Source: UBA1930 sp943371535
GTDB taxonomy: Bacteria; Bacteroidota; Bacteroidia; Chitinophagales; Chitinophagaceae
Assembly (NCBI GenBank): GCA_943371535.1
Contig: CALRVE020000045.1
Coordinates: 1 to 27,660, forward strand
Direction: 5' to 3'
DNA length: 27,660 nucleotides
Each line of letters begins with the position of its first letter. Position 1 is the first letter of the stretch. The position numbers and the translations under genes are program-made. The notes below the pieces were generated by a model that searched no databases, was not told the DNA's origin, and worked only from the letters and a program-made list of their open reading frames with translations. This document shows, piece after piece, positions 1 through 8,569 of this stretch.

Positions 1-310
1 TATAAACAGTTCCGTTTAATAAAAATTCTTTTTTATTATTTTCTCGTACAATACAAATAAGTTCTTGTGCTTGATTATTTAAATGATAATGTCCTTCAAT
101 TCTTAATCCTGCAAGTCCTTGATGTACATTTTGAGCATCGGTTCTACCAAAATAACTTTTAGTAAATGATAAGTAATAAATGGCATCTAGTAAATTAGTT
201 TTGCCAGTTCCATTCAGTCCACAAATACCTACCACTTTTTGTTTGAAATTAAATGTTTGGGTAACATAATTTCTAAATTGTACCAATGTTATGTTGTTCA
301 GTTGTAGCAT
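1..310 (-). CDS. recF: DNA replication and repair protein RecF (5' part; runs off the left edge)
   Basis: This is the N-terminal 103 codons of a RecF-type SMC-like ATPase, read from the ATG at 310 to the window edge. The Walker A motif GLNGTGKT is at residues 31-38 and is followed by NLLDAIYYLSFTKSYF, which is highly characteristic of RecF. The N-terminal LNNITLVQFRNY also fits the family. Known RecF proteins bind single-strand/double-strand junctions and help load RecA at gapped DNA in the cytoplasm. The gene starts 53 nt after the stop of the four-helix membrane protein gene, on the same strand, so it could be read from the same transcript. Only the N-terminal ATPase half is visible; the signature and Walker B motifs lie outside the window. 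Confidence 0.93.
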   Translation of the reverse strand, partial: MLQLNNITLVQFRNYVTQTFNFKQKVVGICGLNGTGKTNLLDAIYYLSFTKSYFGRTDAQNVHQGLAGLRIEGHYHLNNQAQELICIVRENNKKEFLLNGTVY

Positions 311-363
311 ATTAACAAATGCAAATTAACTGATTAAATATAGACAATTCAATTAGAGTTCAT

Positions 364-999
364 TTAGTTTAACTCATTAATACAATCTTGTAATTGGTCT
401 AAATATTTACCATACAATTTTTTAATGTACCACTTGGTAAAATAATAAGTACCTACTGTTAGAATAATGATGTATACAATTAGAAAAATAATTAATTCTT
501 TACCGTTGTTAAACTTAGATGCCAAAGAGTCAAACTCTTCAATAACTACTCCATTTTTACCATCTTGATAGCCTAAATAACCTGAGAAGAGTAAACAAAT
601 AGGTATTAAACTCATGGTAAATTGGAAATATCTTTTAGTAAACTCTTGTAATAACCTATGCAATTCAACTAAATTTTCTTTTACCGGAAGGTTGGAATCG
701 CTTAAATGATTTACTTTTCTAAGTAAAAAGAATAGTAATATTAAAAAGGCAATAATTAAAAATACAAAAGCAGTAGAATATGTTTTTAAACTAGGGTATT
801 TATTAAAAATACTCAAATAACCAAAAGCAAAAATGAATACAACGCATGAAGCAATTTCGAACCACAAACTTTTTTTAAGTTTATGAACAATTGAATTGGT
901 TTTACGGGTTAATAAAATAGCAATATCTGCAGGGGTTTTTTGTCCTCTGTCGTCATCAATTTTTTGCTTTAAATGTATTTTCAGTTCGTCTAGTTCCAT
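364..999 (-). CDS. Four-helix membrane protein next to an ECF sigma factor (possible regulatory partner)
   Basis: A 211-residue protein with an N-terminal cytoplasmic stretch of about 43 residues and four predicted membrane segments at roughly 44-65, 74-96, 125-145 and 169-192. The short C-terminal tail is charged. No zinc-binding HxxxCxxC anti-sigma motif is visible, and I recognise no catalytic motif. It begins 12 nt after the stop of the ECF sigma factor gene on the same strand, so the two are almost certainly co-transcribed. That position suggests, by inference only, a membrane-bound regulator or anti-sigma-like partner. It could instead be an unrelated small membrane protein. Confidence 0.75.
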   Translation of the reverse strand: MELDELKIHLKQKIDDDRGQKTPADIAILLTRKTNSIVHKLKKSLWFEIASCVVFIFAFGYLSIFNKYPSLKTYSTAFVFLIIAFLILLFFLLRKVNHLSDSNLPVKENLVELHRLLQEFTKRYFQFTMSLIPICLLFSGYLGYQDGKNGVVIEEFDSLASKFNNGKELIIFLIVYIIILTVGTYYFTKWYIKKLYGKYLDQLQDCINELN

Positions 1000-1011
1000 G
1001 GTGTTTTTATT

Positions 1012-1509
1012 TTAGGACAACTGATAATGTTTTTGTGTTTGTTCTTTCAATTTGGCTTTCAATCTATTCATTTTTACAGCAACATTGTTGGCACTAATAC
1101 CTAACATTTCTCCAATTTCATTGTAATTGTAATCTTCTAAATACAACATAATTAAAGCTTTATCAATTTTACTCAATTCACCAATTGCTTTATACATAGC
1201 TTTTACTTGCTCTTCAATTGGGTTGTATTCTTCACTTGATGCTTCAGGTAAAATTTCAGTTGTAAAAGTGGGTACTTGTTTTTTTTCTTTTCTATAAAAT
1301 GTAATTGCTGTATTTAATGCCACTCTATAAAGCCATGTGCTAAATTTTGCATCACCTCTAAAGTTTGGATAGGCTTTCCATGCTTGTAAAGTAACTTCCT
1401 GAAACAAGTCTTCTTTAGCTGCATAATCATTCATATATACACTACAAACTTTGTGTATAATGTTTTGATGTTTATTAAGCAGTTGTATAAATTCTTGTTC
1501 GTTGTGCAT
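1012..1509 (-). CDS. RNA polymerase sigma factor, ECF (sigma-70) family
   Basis: A 165-residue protein, the usual length of an ECF sigma factor. Region 2 covers about residues 22-88, with the core-binding DLFQEVTLQAW and the -10-recognition stretch FSTWLYRVALNTAITFYRK. Region 4 covers about residues 110-158, with the helix-turn-helix YNEIGEMLGISANNVAVKMN. The linker is short and no sigma-1.1 region is present, as expected for the class. It lies directly upstream of a four-helix membrane protein, a common sigma/membrane-partner arrangement in Bacteroidota. The signal and regulon cannot be read from this window. Many such genes are autoregulated, but I found no convincing promoter in the 56 nt upstream. 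Confidence 0.93.
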   Translation of the reverse strand: MHNEQEFIQLLNKHQNIIHKVCSVYMNDYAAKEDLFQEVTLQAWKAYPNFRGDAKFSTWLYRVALNTAITFYRKEKKQVPTFTTEILPEASSEEYNPIEEQVKAMYKAIGELSKIDKALIMLYLEDYNYNEIGEMLGISANNVAVKMNRLKAKLKEQTQKHYQLS

Positions 1510-1565
1510 GGGTTATAAAACTATAACTAAATCTATAATGTATTAAATAATGAATATTAAATTTT

Positions 1566-2426
1566 TTAGTATCGAATAGGTGTAACAGTATATCCTTGTT
1601 TTCTCAGCAAATAAATAACTCCTTTTTTACCTGCTAAATGCCCTGCACCAACTGCAATAAAACTAGGCATGGTAGCAATTTCTTTTTCAATTACTGGAAT
1701 CCAATTTTTATTTCTTTTATCGAGTAATACTTTTTCATATTTTCCTAAATCGCTATCGCCTTGGATATTGCCTTGCATGGCATTAATATCTTGCGACTTA
1801 TACAATTGCACCATTTCATTCATTTGAGCTTTACCCAATTCTATTTCGTATAAACTTTTCACCAACATTTTGGCTTGTGCTTTATATGGAATGGTTTCAA
1901 AAACATTCATTTGATCTTCTATAGTTTCTAATCCTTTTACTTCCATTTTATCGGCCTTAGCCATTTTTTCAAATTCTTTTTCAAAAGATATCGTTGCACA
2001 ACCCATTAATGATGGGTATAACATAGAAGTTAGCATAAATGGTTTATAAGTTTTTACCATGTCTAACGAAATACTTGTTTTTGCTTTAAATAGTTTAGCA
2101 ACCGAATCATAGTCTGCTGGCGATAATAAATCTTTCAGTGTAATGCCATTTTTCATAGACATATTCTTCATCATTTTTGAATTAAGTGAAGGGTCATCAA
2201 TGTCAAATTCTAAAAATAATTGTTTGGTTTTTGTGAAGAGATGTTTTATGGTATCGTTCATTGAATAATCGTTGGGACAAAGCATATGAAAAGTACCATA
2301 CAAGTAAGAAGGGGCTTGTAAATTATTTCCTTCAATTTTCCATAATAAAGCTTTTTCTTTTGGCTTTTGTGCTGTACTTGCAAATGTGGTTAACACCGAT
2401 AGGGTGGCTAATAGTAATTGTTTCAT
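1566..2426 (-). CDS. TraB/GumN family protein, exported
   Basis: A 286-residue protein with an N-terminal signal peptide (hydrophobic residues 3-16, likely cleavage after about residue 20). Family hallmarks are GTFHM at residues 44-48 and GAGHLAGKKGVIYLLRKQGY near the C-terminus (GAGHL at 260-264). TraB/PrgY/GumN proteins share a fold related to Tiki/EreA-type enzymes, and a metalloprotease-like activity has been proposed for some, but the substrate here is unknown. It probably acts in the periplasm. The 159-nt upstream region (2427-2585) contains no gene. The gene ends 56 nt before the ECF sigma factor gene on the same strand, so read-through is possible, though no functional link is evident. 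Confidence 0.85.
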   Translation of the reverse strand: MKQLLLATLSVLTTFASTAQKPKEKALLWKIEGNNLQAPSYLYGTFHMLCPNDYSMNDTIKHLFTKTKQLFLEFDIDDPSLNSKMMKNMSMKNGITLKDLLSPADYDSVAKLFKAKTSISLDMVKTYKPFMLTSMLYPSLMGCATISFEKEFEKMAKADKMEVKGLETIEDQMNVFETIPYKAQAKMLVKSLYEIELGKAQMNEMVQLYKSQDINAMQGNIQGDSDLGKYEKVLLDKRNKNWIPVIEKEIATMPSFIAVGAGHLAGKKGVIYLLRKQGYTVTPIRY

Positions 2427-2585
2427 TGAATAATTTTTGTAGTTGGTAGCAGTAATTTGAAAAATATTACAAGGTAATTTGCTTGTTTTGCAAATTTTAA
2501 TACAACGGAGATAGGGTTGCTTCTTTTTGTTTAAATGATTTTGTCTAATTGTGTAATCATTTAAGATACTACCTTACTAAAACAT

Positions 2586-3224
2586 TTACACTCTGCTAAT
2601 TCCTACACGTTTACCAACAAATTCATTGTTCTTTAATTCGTGCAACATAAAGTGAGCAATATCGCCTGCATTTATTTCAAAATGATTAGGCGTAGGAGGG
2701 TAGTTGGCAGTTGTAATGTATTGCTCAGTTTTGTCTTGATTTAAAATATTGGGTGCACAAACAAAGGTGTAATTTAACGAGCTAGCTGCTAAATATTGGT
2801 AAGCTTGTAAGTGTTCTAATCCTACTGCTTTATATTCTTCAGGATAATTGGGCGAATCTAAAATTAGTGTTTTTTCATCGGCATTCAACACACCTAAACC
2901 ACCCAATGCAATTATTCTATTTACTCCTGCAATTTGCATTTGTGAAACGATGTTCTTCATGCCTAAACTTCTTGTTCTATCTGTTCCATCAAAATTGCCT
3001 CCTAATGCAGAGATAACAGCATCTGAATGTTGAATGGCTTCAAGTACTTCATTGGCATCAAAAACGTAGCCTTTTATAGCCTCAAATTTTGTATTGCGAT
3101 TATCGGCATCAATTAAATGTTCAACATTTCTTCCAAATGCTTTTACAGTAAAATCTAAAGCCAATGCTTGATTGACTACTTGCTTGCCAACTTGACCAGT
3201 AGCACCAAAAACAGTAATTGTCAT
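2586..3224 (-). CDS. NAD(P)-binding Rossmann-fold protein (NmrA/SDR-like epimerase family)
   Basis: A 212-residue atypical SDR. The dinucleotide-binding glycine motif GATGQVG is at residues 7-13, after the beta-strand TITVF, and a second family motif, AVISALGG, follows in the middle of the N-terminal half. The protein lacks the YxxxK catalytic pair of classical SDRs and matches the length and layout of the NAD(P)H-binding (NmrA-like) group, whose members act as reductases, epimerases or redox sensors. The substrate cannot be assigned. The gene begins 33 nt after ytxJ on the same strand, so a shared redox-related transcript is plausible. Confidence 0.85.
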   Translation of the reverse strand: MTITVFGATGQVGKQVVNQALALDFTVKAFGRNVEHLIDADNRNTKFEAIKGYVFDANEVLEAIQHSDAVISALGGNFDGTDRTRSLGMKNIVSQMQIAGVNRIIALGGLGVLNADEKTLILDSPNYPEEYKAVGLEHLQAYQYLAASSLNYTFVCAPNILNQDKTEQYITTANYPPTPNHFEINAGDIAHFMLHELKNNEFVGKRVGISRV

Positions 3225-3257
3225 ACTTGTATTTTGCTAAAGGTAGTTAGCAAAACA

Positions 3258-3596
3258 TTATTGAGGTTGTAAAACTTGTTCGGTGAGTTCATCCATATTT
3301 ATACCACTATGACTTTCATCGTAAGTACATTCACCATTTTTAATCAATAAAACTTGAGGAGATTCATGATATACATTAAACTCATTTGCAATTGCATTAG
3401 AAATATTTCTGTATGCAATTAAATCAAGATAGTAAAAATCGGCTGGGGGAGTTGTTGTTGCTCTTTCTAAACGTGTAAGTGCCATGCTGCTAATACTGCA
3501 ACGAGTACTATGTTTAAAAATTACTTGTGGCTTAGTGGCAGAAATTTCTTTGATAGAAGTTAACTGCTCTAATGTGGTTAAAGGAATCCAATTCAT
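3258..3596 (-). CDS. ytxJ: Bacillithiol system redox-active protein YtxJ
   Basis: A 112-residue thioredoxin-fold protein. The active-site region FKHSTRCSIS (residues 27-36) has a single cysteine, Cys33, in a CxxS arrangement, as in the monothiol YtxJ family. The later YHESPQVLLIKNGE matches the cis-proline loop (SPQ) and the following strand. Members of the family occur in bacillithiol-producing Firmicutes and Bacteroidota and are proposed to act as bacilliredoxins, removing bacillithiol from oxidised protein cysteines in the cytoplasm. No bacillithiol biosynthesis gene is in this window. It lies between the small lipoprotein gene (34 nt upstream) and the SDR-like gene (33 nt downstream). Confidence 0.88.
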   Translation of the reverse strand: MNWIPLTTLEQLTSIKEISATKPQVIFKHSTRCSISSMALTRLERATTTPPADFYYLDLIAYRNISNAIANEFNVYHESPQVLLIKNGECTYDESHSGINMDELTEQVLQPQ

Positions 3597-3630
3597 ACAA
3601 AATCAACAGTAAATGAATGATATTGTTGAA

Positions 3631-3759
3631 TTAACCTTTAAAATATCTTGGATTGGTTGTAGGGCAACCTTTACCAGCACCATAACGTGCAGCTCCACAA
3701 GAGGTAAGTAAAATAGCTACAAACGAAACAAAAATTGTTGCAATGAATACTTTTTTCAT
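3631..3759 (-). CDS. Small lipoprotein, 42 residues, function unknown
   Basis: A short ORF with a clean lipoprotein signal peptide: MKKVFIATIFVSFVAILLTSC, with the lipobox cysteine at residue 21. The 22-residue mature peptide begins CGAARYGAGKGCPTTNPRYF and has a second cysteine in GCP. It ends 34 nt before ytxJ on the same strand, and a good promoter match lies upstream at 3835-3842. It is probably the first gene of the lipoprotein-ytxJ-SDR unit. The likely location is the periplasmic face of the inner membrane or the outer membrane. I do not recognise a named family. The well-formed signal peptide, ATG start and operon spacing make it more convincing than a chance ORF. Confidence 0.7.
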   Translation of the reverse strand: MKKVFIATIFVSFVAILLTSCGAARYGAGKGCPTTNPRYFKG

Positions 3760-4082
3760 AGATGATGTTTAAGTTTTTGCTTTTTTATAAAAAGCATATT
3801 TATAACGAAGATAGGTTTTTGCTTAAAAACGTTGCAAAAGTAGATTTATTATTTATGCAAAAAAGTAAAAAATACTTCAAAATAGGTATAAATATGACTG
3901 AAGCTGTGTTTAAGAAACGTTTTATTAGTTGTTTTTGGCTATAAAAGTATAAATTATTCACACAAAAAGGTGAATTGGTTCTGTTTTTTGCTAAAAACAG
4001 CGGTTTGATAAATAATCGTTCTAAGTTTTTTAATTATTTGCTACATTCAATCTACTTTGCAAAAAATAATTAAAATTTATAC
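3760..4082. other. Intergenic region between divergent genes (AT-rich, no supported gene)
   Basis: This 323-nt stretch separates the minus-strand lipoprotein gene from the plus-strand Mur ligase gene. It holds the minus-strand promoter candidate at 3835-3861. On the plus strand, TACTTTG at 4053-4059, 24 nt before the Mur ligase ATG, is an imperfect -7 candidate without a convincing -33 partner. A 60-codon plus-strand ORF at 3762-3944 is lysine/phenylalanine-rich, as expected from AT-rich DNA, and overlaps the promoter candidate; I do not call it a gene. Confidence 0.5.
3835..3861 (-). promoter_or_regulatory. Probable promoter of the small lipoprotein-ytxJ-SDR unit
   Basis: Read on the minus strand, TACTTTTG (3842 down to 3835) matches the Bacteroidota -7 consensus TAnnTTTG exactly. 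A TTTG (3861-3858) lies 15 nt upstream as a candidate -33 element, a few bases closer than usual. Transcription would start near 3828, about 70 nt before the lipoprotein ATG at 3759. The assignment rests on consensus matching only. Confidence 0.4.
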
Positions 4083-5441
4083 ATGAAAGTTCATTTTATA
4101 TCTATTGGTGGAAGCGTAATGCATCAATTGGCTATAGCTTTAAAAAGAAAAGGTTATGAAGTTACTGGTACAGATGATGAGATTTTTGAACCAGCCAAAT
4201 CTAATTTAGAACAAGAAGGATTATTACCCAGTGAAATTGGTTGGAATCCTGATTTAATTACCAGCAATTTAGATGCAGTTATTTTAGGCATGCACGCCAA
4301 AGCCGATAATCCCGAAATTGCTAGAGCCAAGGAGTTGGGATTAAAAATATATTCGTTTCCCGAATACATTTTTCAGGAAAGTATACAAAAAAAGAGAATT
4401 GTTGTTGGTGGAAGTCATGGCAAAACAACTACTACTAGTATGATTATGCATGTGCTAAAAACCTTGCATAAAGATTTTGATTATTTAGTAGGAGCCAAAT
4501 TAGAAGGGTTCAGCCAATCGGTTAATATTACCAATGCTCCAGTTATTGTTTGCGAAGGTGATGAATACCCAGCTAGTGTAATTGAAAAGAAACCAAAGTT
4601 TCATTTTTTGTTTCCGCATATTGCTATATTAACTGGCATAGCCTGGGATCATATTAATGTTTTTCCAACCTTCGATTTTTATTTAGAACAGTTCATCACT
4701 TTCATTCATAAAATTGAAAAAGGCGGCATCTTAATTTATAACGAAACCGATGAAGTACTGAAAAAGTTAGTTGAAGAAAACAAAAGAAGCGATATTCAAT
4801 ATCAACCTTATGCAGTTCCAACCAACCAAATTATTGATGGTGTAACAACAGTTACCATAAATAATGAAAGTATTGGATTAAGTGTTTTTGGCAATCATAA
4901 TTTACAAAACTTACATGCAGCATATTGGGCTTGTAATCAATTAGGCATTCATGCTCATGAGTTTTTACAAGCGATTCAAAGTTTTACAGGTGCATCAAAA
5001 CGATTAGAGTTATTGGCAAAAAATAATACAACCAATGTGTATAGAGATTTTGCCCATGCACCAAGTAAAGTAACTGCAACTGTACAAGCAGTAAAAAAAC
5101 AATTTCCTGAAAGACAATTAGTTGCAGTTTTAGAATTACACACTTTTAGTAGTTTAAACGAGCAGTTTATGAAAGAATATGGTGGAGCTTTGGAGAAAGC
5201 TGATATAGCCATTGTATTTTACTCAAATCATGCTTTAGAACTTAAACGGATGCCTCCCTTACCTAAAAACATGGTAGAACAAGGATTTAATAAAGAAAAT
5301 TTAATTGTACTAAATAACAAAACCGTATTAGAAACAACTTTAAACCAGCTTAATTATTATAACACCAATTTACTGTTTATGAGTAGTGGTAATTATGATG
5401 GTTTAGATATAATTGCTTATGCAAAATCTAAGGTAGAGTAA
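4083..5441 (+). CDS. mpl: Mur ligase family protein, probably Mpl (UDP-MurNAc:tripeptide ligase)
   Basis: A 452-residue Mur ligase with all three domains. The N-terminal Rossmann-like UDP-binding domain starts HFISIGGSVMHQLAIALKRK and contains GYEVTGTDD. The central ATPase domain has the P-loop GGSHGKTTTTS (about residues 109-119, Lys114). The C-terminal domain includes DFAHAPSKV and ends with the nucleotide-site sequence MSSGNYDGL. MurC joins L-Ala to UDP-MurNAc, whereas Mpl attaches the recycled tripeptide L-Ala-gamma-D-Glu-mDAP. The length and the GSV-type N-terminus favour the Mpl-type Bacteroidota group over MurC, but this is a judgement by eye. It acts in the cytoplasm in cell-wall recycling. 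The glucanotransferase gene follows on the same strand. Confidence 0.8.
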   Translation: MKVHFISIGGSVMHQLAIALKRKGYEVTGTDDEIFEPAKSNLEQEGLLPSEIGWNPDLITSNLDAVILGMHAKADNPEIARAKELGLKIYSFPEYIFQESIQKKRIVVGGSHGKTTTTSMIMHVLKTLHKDFDYLVGAKLEGFSQSVNITNAPVIVCEGDEYPASVIEKKPKFHFLFPHIAILTGIAWDHINVFPTFDFYLEQFITFIHKIEKGGILIYNETDEVLKKLVEENKRSDIQYQPYAVPTNQIIDGVTTVTINNESIGLSVFGNHNLQNLHAAYWACNQLGIHAHEFLQAIQSFTGASKRLELLAKNNTTNVYRDFAHAPSKVTATVQAVKKQFPERQLVAVLELHTFSSLNEQFMKEYGGALEKADIAIVFYSNHALELKRMPPLPKNMVEQGFNKENLIVLNNKTVLETTLNQLNYYNTNLLFMSSGNYDGLDIIAYAKSKVE

Positions 5442-5468
5442 AGAATTTTAAAAAAATGAACTAATGTG

Positions 5469-5499
5469 TTGGATTTACACATTAAAATTCATTACTTTG
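5469..5499 (+). promoter_or_regulatory. Possible internal promoter in front of the glucanotransferase gene
   Basis: TTACTTTG at 5492-5499 differs from the -7 consensus TAnnTTTG at one position. A TTG (5469-5471) lies 20 nt upstream as the -33 element, which is the usual spacing. Transcription would start near 5506. This would leave the ATG at 5547 as the first usable start and argue against the GTG at 5466. Confidence 0.3.
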
Positions 5500-5546
5500 A
5501 ATTTCTAAAACGATTGACCTTGACCACAGAAAAAAATACCAGCGAA

Positions 5547-8500
5547 ATGCTAGCTGAACAATCACCTGTACTTAATGGATTAGTAATGAAATCAAAGATC
5601 AAAAAGGGTAGTAGTCCTGCTATAATTTATACTTATTCTAGTAACGGAACTACTTCAAAAAATAATCAAGCAATTGTAGCTACAACTTCAGAAAAAGACG
5701 TAGAAGCGATTTCTACCTCAAAAGAAAAAAAGGCTCCAAAGAAGGCAGCAGCTACAAAAACTGCTAAGGCAAAAAATGCTATTGAGCAAGTAACCAAATC
5801 AGCTACAAAAAAAGTAGCAACTGTTACTAAGAAGAATACAAAAAAGGCAGTAGAAGTTAAGCCAATGAGCACTGTAATAACTTTTCAGTTAAAGTTTGGT
5901 ACTGGTTTTGGTCAAACCATTTTCATTACTGGCAATCATCCATTATTAGGTAATGGAAATATAGCTGATGCCGTTGCAATGCAATATTTGAATGAATCGT
6001 ACTGGACTCTAACCCTTCCATTTGCACAAAATGATGAACCATTTAGCTACAATTATTTTGTAAAAAATGCCGATGGTACTGTTTCTTACGATTGGGGCAA
6101 AGACAAACAAATAGATCCAAAAAAATATTCAGATGAAGTACTCATTTTAGATAGCTGGAATCATGCAGGTTACTATGAAAATGCTTTTTACTCAGAGCCT
6201 TTTCAAAATGTATTACTAAAATCTACCACTAATTCACAACAAAATACAGCTAAAAATAGTACACATACTTTCAAGGTTAAAGCTCCATTACTTGGTAAAA
6301 ATCAAACCCTGTGTTTAGTGGGTAGTACTAAAGAGCTAAATAGTTGGAACACCAATTCACCTATTGTTTTGTATAAAGAAGAAAAGAGTGTTTACTATTC
6401 AGTTTCCATTGATTTAAGCAAAACAAATTATCCTAGTGAATATAAGTATGGTGTGTACGATACTACCAATAATAAGTTTGTACATTTTGAAGAAGGAAAT
6501 AATAGGGTTTTACATGCAGCCGATACTAAGTTTAAGCATGTAGTTGTAAATGATTCATTTGCCATTTTGCCTAACACTACTTGGAAAGGAACAGGAATTG
6601 CAATACCAGTATTTAGTTTAAGAAGTGAACAAAGCTTTGGCATTGGAGAATTTACTGATATTTTTCAATTGGTAGATTGGAGCAAAAAAGTAGGGTTGAA
6701 GATGGTACAAATATTACCTATCAACGATACTACAGCAACTCAATCAAATGCCGATTCTTATCCTTATGCAGCCATATCAGCTTTTGCATTGCATCCAATT
6801 TATTTGAATCTTTCAAAAGTAGTGAATGAGAAAAATAAAAAATTATTAAAGGCATTAGAAAAAGAAAGAGTACAACTGAACAGTTTAGAGACAGTAGATT
6901 ATGGAACAGTGATGAAGATGAAGATGGAGTTTATTCAAAAAATATTCCCATCGCAAAAAGAAGAAACATTTGCCTCAAAAGACTATCAACAATACTTTGA
7001 GCAAAATAAACATTGGTTGGTGCCATATGCTGCTTTTTGTTATTTAAGAGATGAATATGGCACCGCTCATTACGATGAATGGCCAGCTTTTAGAAACTAC
7101 AATCAAACCGATATTGAAGCCTTAACGGCAATAACTTCTCAAGCTTATAACGATATTGCTTTACATTATTTTATGCAATATCATTTGCATTTGCAATTGA
7201 AAGCAGCAACCGAATATGCTCATAACAATGGCATTATTTTAAAAGGAGATATAGCCATTGGAATTTATAGATATGGAACCGATGCATGGCAAGCACCAGA
7301 ATTATATAACATGCAAGTGCAAGCAGGTGCACCACCAGACGATTTTGCAGTGAAGGGTCAAAATTGGGGTTTTCCAACTTACAATTGGCAACGCATGAAA
7401 GAAGATGGCTTTACTTGGTGGAAGCAACGTTTTGAGCAAATGAGTTATTATTTTGATGCGTTTAGAATAGATCATATTCTTGGATTCTTTAGAATTTGGA
7501 GTATACCAACTCATGCTGTAGAAGGAATTATGGGTTATTTTGTTCCTGCTATTCCTATTCATATCAACGAGTTTCATGAAAAAGGAATTTGGTTCGATTA
7601 TTATAGATATACTAAACCATTTATTAATGATGCTATTCTTTGGGAAATATTTAGTAACGATAATGAATATGTAAAAGAAAATTTTTTACAATATGATGGC
7701 TTTGGTAATTATATTCTAAAACCAGCATTTACAACACAACAACAGGTTGAAAAGCATTTTGCTTCTTTAGAAAGCAATGATTGGAATGCAAATATTAAAC
7801 AAGGCTTGTTTGATTTAATTAGTAATGTTATTTTATTTGAAGTTCCAAATACCAATGGTCAAGAGTTTCATTTTAGATTTGGAATAGATAGTACTTCTTC
7901 TTTCAAAAATTTGGATACATCTACGCAACAACAGTTGAAAGATTTATATGTAAATTATTTCTTCCGCAGGCAAGATGATTTTTGGATGAAAGAAGCCTTT
8001 CAAAAATTACCAGCTTTAAAGAGAACCACCAATATGTTGATTTGTGGTGAAGATTTAGGAATGGTGCCAGCATGTGTGCCAGATGTGATGAAGCAATTGG
8101 GCTTGTTGAGTTTAGAAATTCAGCGTATGCCTAAAGATCCTAAGAAACAATTCTTTCATCCAAATGATGCACCTTATTTAAGTGTTGTAACACCTTCAAC
8201 ACATGATATGAGCACCATTAGAGGTTGGTGGGAAGAAGATAGAAATGCTACTCAAAAATTTTACAATCATGAGTTAGGTCAATGGGGCGATGCACCACAA
8301 TATTGTGAAGCCTGGATTAATAGAGCTATTATTGTTCAGCATTTATACTCACCTGCTATGTGGAGTGTGTTTCAATTGCAAGATTTATTGGGCATGGATG
8401 AACAAATTAGAAGAGATAATCCTAATGATGAACGTATTAATGTACCTGCAAATCCGAAACACTATTGGTGTTACAGAATGCACATGACGTTAGAGCAGTT

Positions 8501-8561
8501 ACAACAACAAGATTCTTTTAACAGTGATTTAAAAAAATCAATTTTATTAAGTGGAAGATAA
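5547..8561 (+). CDS. malQ: 4-alpha-glucanotransferase (amylomaltase, GH77) with starch-binding N-terminus
   Basis: The open frame extends upstream to a GTG at 5466 (1031 codons). I prefer the ATG at 5547 (or 5586), because a promoter-like sequence lies inside the longer version. Residue numbers below are for the long version. Two CBM20-type starch-binding domains are visible, starting near residue 135 (VITFQLKFGTGFGQTIFITG) and near residue 268. The GH77 catalytic domain has the nucleophile Asp669 in FDAFRIDHILGFF, the acid/base Glu862 in CGEDLGMVP and the third carboxylate Asp914 in STHDMSTIRGWW. The enzyme moves maltodextrin segments between glucans in the cytoplasm. Residues about 70-132 are an unusual Lys/Ala/Thr-rich tract. 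The gene starts about 105 nt after mpl and converges on the M1 peptidase gene with an 8-nt gap. Confidence 0.93.
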   Translation: MLAEQSPVLNGLVMKSKIKKGSSPAIIYTYSSNGTTSKNNQAIVATTSEKDVEAISTSKEKKAPKKAAATKTAKAKNAIEQVTKSATKKVATVTKKNTKKAVEVKPMSTVITFQLKFGTGFGQTIFITGNHPLLGNGNIADAVAMQYLNESYWTLTLPFAQNDEPFSYNYFVKNADGTVSYDWGKDKQIDPKKYSDEVLILDSWNHAGYYENAFYSEPFQNVLLKSTTNSQQNTAKNSTHTFKVKAPLLGKNQTLCLVGSTKELNSWNTNSPIVLYKEEKSVYYSVSIDLSKTNYPSEYKYGVYDTTNNKFVHFEEGNNRVLHAADTKFKHVVVNDSFAILPNTTWKGTGIAIPVFSLRSEQSFGIGEFTDIFQLVDWSKKVGLKMVQILPINDTTATQSNADSYPYAAISAFALHPIYLNLSKVVNEKNKKLLKALEKERVQLNSLETVDYGTVMKMKMEFIQKIFPSQKEETFASKDYQQYFEQNKHWLVPYAAFCYLRDEYGTAHYDEWPAFRNYNQTDIEALTAITSQAYNDIALHYFMQYHLHLQLKAATEYAHNNGIILKGDIAIGIYRYGTDAWQAPELYNMQVQAGAPPDDFAVKGQNWGFPTYNWQRMKEDGFTWWKQRFEQMSYYFDAFRIDHILGFFRIWSIPTHAVEGIMGYFVPAIPIHINEFHEKGIWFDYYRYTKPFINDAILWEIFSNDNEYVKENFLQYDGFGNYILKPAFTTQQQVEKHFASLESNDWNANIKQGLFDLISNVILFEVPNTNGQEFHFRFGIDSTSSFKNLDTSTQQQLKDLYVNYFFRRQDDFWMKEAFQKLPALKRTTNMLICGEDLGMVPACVPDVMKQLGLLSLEIQRMPKDPKKQFFHPNDAPYLSVVTPSTHDMSTIRGWWEEDRNATQKFYNHELGQWGDAPQYCEAWINRAIIVQHLYSPAMWSVFQLQDLLGMDEQIRRDNPNDERINVPANPKHYWCYRMHMTLEQLQQQDSFNSDLKKSILLSGR

Positions 8562-8569
8562 AATGTGTA

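Noticed and set aside
364..1509. Classical ECF sigma / zinc-finger anti-sigma pair
   Set aside because: The membrane partner lacks the HxxxCxxC motif, so only positional evidence supports an anti-sigma role.
2261..2449. Plus-strand ORF of 62 codons with hydrophobic residues
   Set aside because: It is mostly antisense to the TraB/GumN signal peptide region, which has clear family motifs.
3762..3944. Plus-strand ORF of 60 codons between the lipoprotein and Mur ligase genes
   Set aside because: Lys/Phe-rich composition expected from AT-rich DNA, no recognisable domain, and it overlaps a better-supported promoter for the opposite strand.
5466..5546. GTG start at 5466 for the glucanotransferase
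   Set aside because: The first 27 codons overlap a plausible promoter, and ATG codons at 5547 and 5586 are available. Kept only as an alternative.
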